From contig NZ_RKME01000036.1 of assembly GCF_003797825.1 (NCBI RefSeq), positions 1-51,132 of the forward strand: a stretch of 51,132 nucleotides of DNA. Reading direction: 5' to 3'. Source of the DNA: Gordonia sp. OPL2 (lineage in GTDB: Bacteria > Actinomycetota > Actinomycetes > Mycobacteriales > Mycobacteriaceae). The translations under genes and the position numbers were made by a program. Shown here piece by piece: positions 45,803 through 51,132 of this stretch. The notes below the pieces were generated by a model. It had not been told where the DNA came from and did no database searches. It saw only the letters and a program-made list of their open reading frames with translations. Numbering within the stretch: position 1 is the stretch's first letter; each line of letters begins with the position of its first letter.

Positions 45803-46687
45803 GTGAGCCCACCACCTCCCGGCCTGCTGATCGACCTCGACGGCGTATCGGTACATGTTCTCGACGAGGGCACGGGCCCGCCCCTGCTGGTGCTGGCCGC
45901 GCTGGGCAGCAACTGGTTCGATCTCGATCCGTTGACCGATCGGCTGCGCGGGTCGTGGCGGGTCATCCGGTATGACCGTCCTGGATACGGAATGTCGGAA
46001 CCGCTTGCGCCACTGGATCATCCGTCGCTCGACGGCGAGGTGGAGAGGATGTGCGCGGTCCTCGACGCGGTGGGAATCGACGGACCGGTCACGGTCGTCG
46101 CGCACTCGATGGCCTCGCTCTACGCCGAGGGATTCGCCCGGCGGTGTCCGGACCGGACCGCGGGTGTCGTCATGATCGACGGTTCTTATGTGATGGTGCC
46201 GTGGCGAATGTTGCCGACGCGTGCCCGGACCTTCATCGCGCGCCGCCTCGACAGCGTCGTCGAGGTCGTGAGCCGAGGTCTCGGTCTGCGGCGGCGAAGC
46301 GCCGATCTGCGGCCGCGTCTGCTGCCGGTGCCGCCCGAGGGCGTCGACGACGCGCAGCGCCAGTGGGCGGCGGCGGTGTTCGGAACGCGGTCGATGGTCC
46401 GCGCGACACTGATCGAGCACGCGACGTTTCCGACGGTCAACGCCGACCTGCGGGACCTTCGGCGGCGATGTCCGATGCCCACCGTGCCCCGTGTCGTCGT
46501 CGGTGCGGTGCACGGGATCCGGCCGTGGCGGCGGTACTGGGCGTGGAAGCAGGCGCGCTACGCCCAGATGCTCGGGGCATCGCTGGTGCTCGTCGTCGGA
46601 CATCACTTCCTGGTCCTCGACCGCCCGGACGAGGTGGCCGCGGCGATCGCCGCGATCCGTCCAGGAGCGGCAGATGCCGGGGGATAG
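45803..46687 (+). CDS. Alpha/beta hydrolase
   Basis: A 294-residue alpha/beta-hydrolase-fold protein: VSVHVLDEGTGPPLLVLAALGSNW, YDRPGYGMSEPL, the nucleophile elbow VVAHSMAS (AHSMA in place of GxSxG), and the C-terminal His of GHHFLVLDRPDEVAAAI. The loss of the first Gly of the elbow also occurs in other hydrolases of this fold. Start is GTG at 45803 with AGGAGG 9 bases upstream. Reaction unknown. Confidence 0.85.
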   Translation: MSPPPPGLLIDLDGVSVHVLDEGTGPPLLVLAALGSNWFDLDPLTDRLRGSWRVIRYDRPGYGMSEPLAPLDHPSLDGEVERMCAVLDAVGIDGPVTVVAHSMASLYAEGFARRCPDRTAGVVMIDGSYVMVPWRMLPTRARTFIARRLDSVVEVVSRGLGLRRRSADLRPRLLPVPPEGVDDAQRQWAAAVFGTRSMVRATLIEHATFPTVNADLRDLRRRCPMPTVPRVVVGAVHGIRPWRRYWAWKQARYAQMLGASLVLVVGHHFLVLDRPDEVAAAIAAIRPGAADAGG

Positions 46688-46723
46688 CTGTACCCGCCGG
46701 TAACATTTACCGACGGATCGGCT

Positions 46724-46729
46724 TAAACT
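46724..46729 (+). promoter_or_regulatory. -10 hexamer TAAACT, leaderless start of rraA
   Basis: TAAACT ends 7 bases before the ATG at 46737. TAACAT at 46701-46706 is a weak -35 with a 17-base spacer. Confidence 0.55.
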
Positions 46730-46736
46730 CGTCGTC

Positions 46737-47336
46737 ATGACCGAGTTGACCTTCACACCGACCGCCGATCTGGTCGACGAGATCGGGGACCTCGTCCGTA
46801 GCTGCGACACCCAGTTCACGCAGTACGGCGGCCGCCGCGAGTTCGTCGGGCGCGCGACCACGGTCAAGTGCTTCCAGGACAACGCGCTGCTCAAGTCGAT
46901 CCTGTCGGAGCCCAATCCAGGTGGGGTGCTGGTGATCGACGGTGCCGAGTCGGTGCACACCGCGCTCGTCGGGGACATCATCGCCGAACTCGGCCGGTCC
47001 AACGGCTGGGTCGGGGTCATCGTGAACGGGGCGATCCGCGACGCGGCGACCATCGGCGGGATGGACATCGGGGTGAAGGCCTTGGGCACGAATCCGCGCA
47101 AGTCCACCAAGACCGGCGTCGGCGATCGTGACATCCCGCTGACCATCGGCGGCGAGACCGTCAACCCGGGCGACATCGTCTACTCCGACGACGACGGGAT
47201 CGTCCTCGTCGCCGCGTCCGACGACGCGCCTGAGTCCGCTGACGCCGCTGCCGCTGACACCGCTGCCGCTGACTCCTCGGAGTCCGCTGACTCCCGCGAA
47301 CCCGCCGACACCGCAGAACCCACCACCGAGAGCTGA
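46737..47336 (+). CDS. rraA: RraA-family protein with acidic C-terminal tail
   Basis: A 199-residue protein. Residues 1-157 match the mycobacterial RraA/MenG-annotated protein (Rv3853, about 157 residues as I recall): ADLVDEIGDLVRSCDTQF, FQDNALLKSILSEPNPGGVLVIDG, GAIRDAATIGGMDIGVKALGTNPRKSTKTG and GDIVYSDDDGIVLV. The fold is shared by RNase E inhibitor RraA and 4-hydroxy-4-methyl-2-oxoglutarate aldolases; the RD of GAIRDA is the pyruvate/metal site of the aldolases. Residues 158-199 are an additional Ala/Asp/Glu/Ser-rich disordered tail built on short DNA repeats. 13 bases upstream of gabD2, likely an operon. Confidence 0.9.
   Translation: MTELTFTPTADLVDEIGDLVRSCDTQFTQYGGRREFVGRATTVKCFQDNALLKSILSEPNPGGVLVIDGAESVHTALVGDIIAELGRSNGWVGVIVNGAIRDAATIGGMDIGVKALGTNPRKSTKTGVGDRDIPLTIGGETVNPGDIVYSDDDGIVLVAASDDAPESADAAAADTAAADSSESADSREPADTAEPTTES
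47226..47275 (+). repeat. Short tandem repeats encoding the RraA tail
   Basis: CCGCTGACGCCGCTG and CCGCTGACACCGCTG occur in tandem and the motif CCGCTGAC recurs, encoding SADAAAADTAAAD. Such low-complexity DNA is prone to slippage. Confidence 0.6.
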
Positions 47337-47349
47337 GGAACCCACCGCC

Positions 47350-48903
47350 ATGCCGAAGCCCACGCCCGAGTACTTCCGCCGCCTGTCCGGACTGATCGCC
47401 ATCGACGACGCGGACGCCCGTCCGACGCGACCGGTGCTCGAGGCGTTCAGCGGCGTCGAGATGGCCACCATCCCGATCGGTACCGCCGAGGACCTCGAGA
47501 CCGCCGTGTCGCGGGCCCGCGTCGCTCAGGAGGGCTGGGCCCAGCGCACGCCGGCGCAACGTGCCGAGGTGTTGTCGGCGTTCTCGGAACTGGTGCACCG
47601 CAACGCCGCCGAACTGATGGACATCGCGCAGGCGGAGACCGGCAAGGCGCGGATCTACGCACAGGAAGAAGTCATCGACGTCGCGCTGACCGCGCGGTAC
47701 TACGCGACGACGGGCCCGAAGACGTTGGCGGAACACAAGGTTCGCGGCATGCTTCCGGGCGCCACCAGTGTGCGGGTGCGGTATCAGCCCAAGGGCGTCA
47801 TCGGTGTGATCAGTCCGTGGAACTATCCCCTCACCCTTGCGGTGTCCGACGCGGTCGCGGCTCTGCTGGCCGGCAACGGTGTGGTGATCAAGCCGGACAG
47901 CCAGACTCCGTACTGCGCGCTCGCCCTCGCCGAACTGCTGTACGAGGCAGGGCTGCCGCGTGAACTGTTCGCCGTGGTGCCGGGGCCGGGTGGCGTCGTC
48001 GGGCAGGCGATCGTCGCCACCACCGACTACGTGATGTTCACCGGGTCGTCGGCGACCGGCGCGACGCTCGCCGAGCAGGCGGGCCGTCGGCTGATCGGCT
48101 TCTCCGCCGAACTCGGCGGCAAGAATCCGATGATCGTCAGCGCCAAGGCCGACATCGACCGCGCCGTCGAGGGTGCCGCCCGCGCCTGCTTCTCCAACTC
48201 CGGTCAGCTGTGCATCTCGATCGAGCGGCTCTACGTCGACAAGGCGATCGCCGACGAGTTCACCGCGAAGTTCTCGGCGTTCGTGTCGGCGATGACGCTC
48301 GACGCCACCTATGACTTCACCGCCGACATGGGGTCGCTGGCGTCGGCGGCGCAGGTCGACACCGCCGAGGAGCATGTGAAGGACGCGGTCGCCAAGGGGG
48401 CGAAGGTGCTCGCGGGCGGTCGTCGTCGCGCAGACCTCGGCCCGTTCTTCTTCGAGCCGACCGTGCTCACCGACGTCACCGACGAGATGACGTGCTATGC
48501 CGAGGAGACCTTCGGGCCCGTCGTCTCGATCTATCCCGTCGACTCCACCGACGAGGCGATCAAGCTGGCCAATGCGACCCGCTACGGCCTCAACGCGAGT
48601 GTCTTCGCCGGGAGCAGCTCGGAGGCCAACGCGATTGCCGACCAGCTACGTGCCGGCACCGTCAACATCAACGAGGGCTACGCGGCCGCGTGGGCGTCGA
48701 CGGCCGCCCCGATGGGTGGCATGGGGATCTCGGGCGTCGGCCGACGACACGGCGAGGAGGGGCTGCTCAAGTACACCGAGCCGCAGACCGTCGCCGAGCA
48801 GCGATTCATCGGCATCGATCGCGCTCCCGGCATCCCCAAGGGTGTCTATCGTGCCGTGACGCCGTACGCGATCCGCGCGCTGAAGTACCTGCCGGGTCGC
48901 TGA
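47350..48903 (+). CDS. gabD2: Succinate-semialdehyde dehydrogenase (NADP+), GabD2 type
   Basis: A 517-residue aldehyde dehydrogenase oxidising succinate semialdehyde to succinate, which joins GABA or 2-oxoglutarate breakdown to the TCA cycle. Catalytic Cys288 (NSGQLCIS), general base Glu254 (SAELGGKNP), cofactor motif FTGSSATG, and the substrate-loop ISPWNYPL. Length equals the mycobacterial GabD2 (Rv1731, about 518). Substrate specificity is by family. ATG 47350, 13 bases after rraA. Confidence 0.9.
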   Translation: MPKPTPEYFRRLSGLIAIDDADARPTRPVLEAFSGVEMATIPIGTAEDLETAVSRARVAQEGWAQRTPAQRAEVLSAFSELVHRNAAELMDIAQAETGKARIYAQEEVIDVALTARYYATTGPKTLAEHKVRGMLPGATSVRVRYQPKGVIGVISPWNYPLTLAVSDAVAALLAGNGVVIKPDSQTPYCALALAELLYEAGLPRELFAVVPGPGGVVGQAIVATTDYVMFTGSSATGATLAEQAGRRLIGFSAELGGKNPMIVSAKADIDRAVEGAARACFSNSGQLCISIERLYVDKAIADEFTAKFSAFVSAMTLDATYDFTADMGSLASAAQVDTAEEHVKDAVAKGAKVLAGGRRRADLGPFFFEPTVLTDVTDEMTCYAEETFGPVVSIYPVDSTDEAIKLANATRYGLNASVFAGSSSEANAIADQLRAGTVNINEGYAAAWASTAAPMGGMGISGVGRRHGEEGLLKYTEPQTVAEQRFIGIDRAPGIPKGVYRAVTPYAIRALKYLPGR

Positions 48904-48904
48904 C

Positions 48905-48919
48905 GGGGGAATCTTCCCC
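48905..48919 (+). terminator. Short GC-rich hairpin after gabD2
   Basis: GGGGAA and TTCCCC face each other across a 2-base gap immediately after the stop (practical loop 4-5 bases). Weak terminator candidate. Confidence 0.45.
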
Positions 48920-48932
48920 GGGAATGTGCCCA

Positions 48933-49028
48933 CGGAAAAGCGCCCACGAAAAGCGCCCTACGCAGAGCTGCCGTCGACGATATGTCGACGCCTCCGCTGC
49001 TGAGGGTGCTTTTCGGGGGCGCTTTCCG
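48933..49028. repeat. 96-bp imperfect inverted-repeat element
   Basis: The left arm 48933-48959 and right arm 49003-49028 are complementary over about 26 positions with few mismatches; each arm contains two GAAAAGCGCCC-type words. A smaller perfect hairpin, CGTCGAC-GATAT-GTCGACG (48972-48990), sits in the centre. No gene is present. It may be a transcription terminator, a REP/MITE-like element or a DNA cruciform. Confidence 0.8.
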
Positions 49029-49128
49029 GAGCTCGGCAAGGGAGCGGGTCGTGTGCCTGCCGGCGCGCCCGGCCCTGGAATTCGGACACGATCCCGGCGA
49101 GATGCCGCGGTCGTCGACGGACCCGGGT

Positions 49129-49134
49129 TACCGT
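49129..49134 (+). promoter_or_regulatory. -10 hexamer TACCGT, leaderless start of sugar dehydrogenase gene
   Basis: TACCGT ends 6 bases before the GTG at 49141; no Shine-Dalgarno is present. Confidence 0.6.
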
Positions 49135-49140
49135 ACCCAC

Positions 49141-50349
49141 GTGAACGGACTTCGATCCCGGACTGTGCCCACCCGTGCCCTCGCCAAGCGCGCCGCAGCT
49201 GTCGGCCTGACCGTCGGGGCCCTCGTCGCCGGCCTGTGCACCGCGGGAACCGCCCACGCCGCGCCCAATCTGTCGGTCTCGACGGTCGCCTCCGGGCTCG
49301 ACCATCCGTGGGACATGGTCGTCGCGCCCGACGGCGTGATCCTCACCGGTGAGCGCGCGGGCCGATTCGTCGCCGTGATGCCCGGTGGGCAGAAGAAGTC
49401 GGTCAAGGCCGATCTGTCGAAGATCTTCGCGGTGAAAGAGGCCGGCCTGATGGGTCTCGCGATCGATCCGAGATTCGAGCAGACGCGCCGCGTGTACTCG
49501 TGCCAGGCGGAGTCGACGAACGGTGCGGCGGTGAGCGTGCCCGGGTCGGTCGCGAATCTGCCGCTTCCGTGGCCGAACACCGGCCAGGTCGTGAACGTGG
49601 TGTCGTGGCGTGTCGGCGCGGACTGGTCGACGATGGTCCGCGAGCGGAACGTGCTCAGCGGCATCCCCCTGACGGCGACGGGCCGCCACGCCGGGTGTGG
49701 TCTCACGGCGGGAGCCGACGGCACCCTCTGGGTGGGTACCGGCGACAACGCGATCCCCACCAACCCCCAGGACCGCAACTCGCTGGGCGGCAAGGTCCTC
49801 CACATCAACGCCAACGGCACCCCGGCGGCCGGCAATCCGAATCCGTCGAGCCCCATCTACACGCTCGGGCACCGCAACGTCCAGGGCGTGGAATTGCACA
49901 ACGGCCGCGTCTACGTCATCGAACAGGGCACCGACTCCGACGACGAGCTGAATCTTCTTCGCGCGGGCGCCAATTACGGCTACAAGCCCGACCGCACGCC
50001 CTTCATCTACGACGAATCCGTACCGATGACCGATCCGGTCCGCGTGCCCGGTGCCGTCGACGCCATCTGGAAGACAGGCAAGCCGACGATGGCGACGCCC
50101 GCCCTGCAGTTCCTCCCGTCGTCCGGCTGGGGTGACCTGAACGGGGCGGTCGCGATCACCGCGCAGAAGGGCAAGCACCTGCAGTTCGTCACCTTGAACG
50201 AGCAGGGCACCCAGGTGGTCCGAACCACCGACGCCCTGCAGGACACCTACGGCCGACTGCGCGGACTCGGCGTGGACCGCGACGGCTCGCTCCTGCTGAC
50301 GACAGACAACGGCGGTTCCGATCGCATCCTGCGAGTGAAGCCGGCCTGA
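49141..50349 (+). CDS. Secreted PQQ-dependent sugar dehydrogenase (GSDH family)
   Basis: A 402-residue exported beta-propeller. The signal peptide is residues 1-41 (RALAKRAAAVGLTVGALVAGL, cleavage near AHAAP). Family landmarks: GLDHPWDMVVAPDG, LMGLAIDPRFEQTRRVY, TADGTLWVGTGDN-type repeat, NPQDRNSLGGKVLHINANGTP, GHRNVQGVE and RLRGLGVDRDGSLLLTTDNGGSDRILRV. Members oxidise aldoses or sorbosone with PQQ and calcium; some lack PQQ. The GTG at 49141 is chosen over the ATG at 48982 because of the leaderless -10 and because the signal peptide follows. No PQQ biosynthesis gene is visible. Confidence 0.88.
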   Translation: MNGLRSRTVPTRALAKRAAAVGLTVGALVAGLCTAGTAHAAPNLSVSTVASGLDHPWDMVVAPDGVILTGERAGRFVAVMPGGQKKSVKADLSKIFAVKEAGLMGLAIDPRFEQTRRVYSCQAESTNGAAVSVPGSVANLPLPWPNTGQVVNVVSWRVGADWSTMVRERNVLSGIPLTATGRHAGCGLTAGADGTLWVGTGDNAIPTNPQDRNSLGGKVLHINANGTPAAGNPNPSSPIYTLGHRNVQGVELHNGRVYVIEQGTDSDDELNLLRAGANYGYKPDRTPFIYDESVPMTDPVRVPGAVDAIWKTGKPTMATPALQFLPSSGWGDLNGAVAITAQKGKHLQFVTLNEQGTQVVRTTDALQDTYGRLRGLGVDRDGSLLLTTDNGGSDRILRVKPA

Positions 50350-50372
50350 CCGGCCGCACAGGGGGAGGCGAC

Positions 50373-51132
50373 ATGTGCGACGACGATGTGGTGCGGCATG
50401 CCCACGAGGAAGCGCGTCGGTTCTCACGGCGCACCGCACTGCGGATGACGGGCGGAGTCGCGGCAGGCGTGGTCGGGGTGGCCGCGGCAACAGCGGGCGA
50501 GGCCGGTGCGTCACCCGGGCGTGGTCGCGTCGTCGACCTCACTCATGTTCTCTCCCATGACTTCCCGCTGTGGCCGGGCAGCGCTCCGGTCGTGGCGGTC
50601 CCGACGTCGAGGGTCGGGCCGGGCAATCAGGGTTTTGCGACGCGGTGGATGTCGTTCTCCGAGCATTCGGGCACGCACGTCGACGCCCCCGCCCACAAGA
50701 TCGGCAACGGGATCACGGTGGACCGGATCCCCGCCGCCGACCTCGTCGCACCACTGGTGGTGATCAGTATCGCCGGCCGCGCACGGCGCGACCGGCGGGC
50801 CCGGCTGACGGAGCGTGACGTCGGGGTCCATGAGTCCCGGCACGGGCGTATCCCAAGGGGTGCGCTGGTGGCGTTGCACAGCGGATGGCAGCCGAGCACA
50901 GGTGGCGCCGACGCTGCCGGATTCGATCCCGCCGCCGTCACGATGCTGGTGCGTGAACGGGGTGTCGTCGCCATCGGCACCGACACCCTCAGCGTCGACA
51001 TCCGCGATGCCGTCGGTGCGCACACCGCGATCCTCGGTGCCGGTCGCTATGCCGTCGAGGCGATGGCGAACCTGTCGTCGGTGCCTGCTGTCGGGGCGCG
51101 GGTCGTCGTCGGAGCGCCGCGGTTCGCGGGTG
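50373..51132 (+). CDS. Tat-exported cyclase-family hydrolase (partial)
   Basis: The frame from ATG 50373 stays open to the window end (253 complete codons, no stop), so the gene is truncated by the window. Residues 12-45 are a twin-arginine signal (RRFSRRTALRMTGG, then Ala/Val-rich, ending near GASPG). The mature domain begins VVDLTHVLSHDFPLWPG and carries the metal-binding signature HSGTHVDAPAH, later LVALHSGW and GTDTLSVD, as in kynurenine formamidase/Cyclase family metal-dependent hydrolases. GGGGGAGG precedes the ATG. Lies 23 bases after the sugar dehydrogenase, same strand. Substrate unknown. Confidence 0.88.
   Translation, partial: MCDDDVVRHAHEEARRFSRRTALRMTGGVAAGVVGVAAATAGEAGASPGRGRVVDLTHVLSHDFPLWPGSAPVVAVPTSRVGPGNQGFATRWMSFSEHSGTHVDAPAHKIGNGITVDRIPAADLVAPLVVISIAGRARRDRRARLTERDVGVHESRHGRIPRGALVALHSGWQPSTGGADAAGFDPAAVTMLVRERGVVAIGTDTLSVDIRDAVGAHTAILGAGRYAVEAMANLSSVPAVGARVVVGAPRFAG

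Overview
The window looks like a chromosomal segment from a mycolic-acid actinobacterium (order Mycobacteriales), most likely Gordonia or a close relative. The reasons are uniformly high GC, frequent GTG starts, and several lineage-typical proteins: an antigen-85-like mycolyltransferase, a cutinase, an Lsr2-type nucleoid protein, a LysX fusion (lysyl-phosphatidylglycerol synthase plus lysyl-tRNA synthetase), an Rv3853-like RraA, GabD2 and a PIG-L deacetylase. The genus is an inference from remembered families; no database was searched. I see no rRNA, tRNA, CRISPR array, insertion sequence or phage gene.

Layout. 1-8 kb: PIG-L deacetylase; a secreted polymorphic-toxin-like protein with a translationally coupled small acidic partner (probable toxin/immunity pair); a divergent MFS exporter/LysR pair; two small secreted proteins of unknown function; a VOC protein; an Lsr2-family protein; a type-B carboxylesterase. 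8-17.5 kb: a DUF1254-type protein and an SDR, then a PucR-type regulator divergent from a tight four-gene operon (SDR, acyl-CoA synthetase, DUF3556 membrane protein, CrtI-like FAD oxidoreductase) that suggests an undefined lipid or isoprenoid-like pathway. 17.5-22.7 kb: a NarL-type two-component system divergent from a two-part membrane fusion protein ending in DUF2254, and an HSL-family esterase. 22.7-29.2 kb: a 377-base leader with repeats and the gltBD glutamate synthase operon, closed by a strong hairpin terminator.

29-39 kb is the most unusual part: an MFS exporter, a secreted antigen-85-like enzyme, a DUF2231 membrane protein, a single-protein NRPS with order C-A-PCP-C and no thioesterase, a divergent CDGSH iron-sulfur protein / haem-oxygenase-fold diiron-type oxidase pair, and a double TetR regulator probably co-transcribed with the oxidase. 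This is the best candidate for an undescribed biosynthetic system, although a functional link between the NRPS and the oxidase is only inferred from adjacency.

39-51 kb: an SRPBCC protein, cutinase, a 50-residue basic micro-protein with a clear promoter and RBS, an S4 RNA-binding protein, lysX, a metallo-beta-lactamase-fold hydrolase, an alpha/beta hydrolase, rraA with an extra acidic tail, gabD2, a long inverted-repeat element, a secreted PQQ-type sugar dehydrogenase, and a Tat-exported cyclase-family hydrolase cut off by the window end.

A recurrent regulatory theme is leaderless transcription: ten genes carry a TAnnnT -10 hexamer exactly 6 or 7 bases before the start codon. Three convergent gene pairs overlap at their 3' ends by 16-23 bases.
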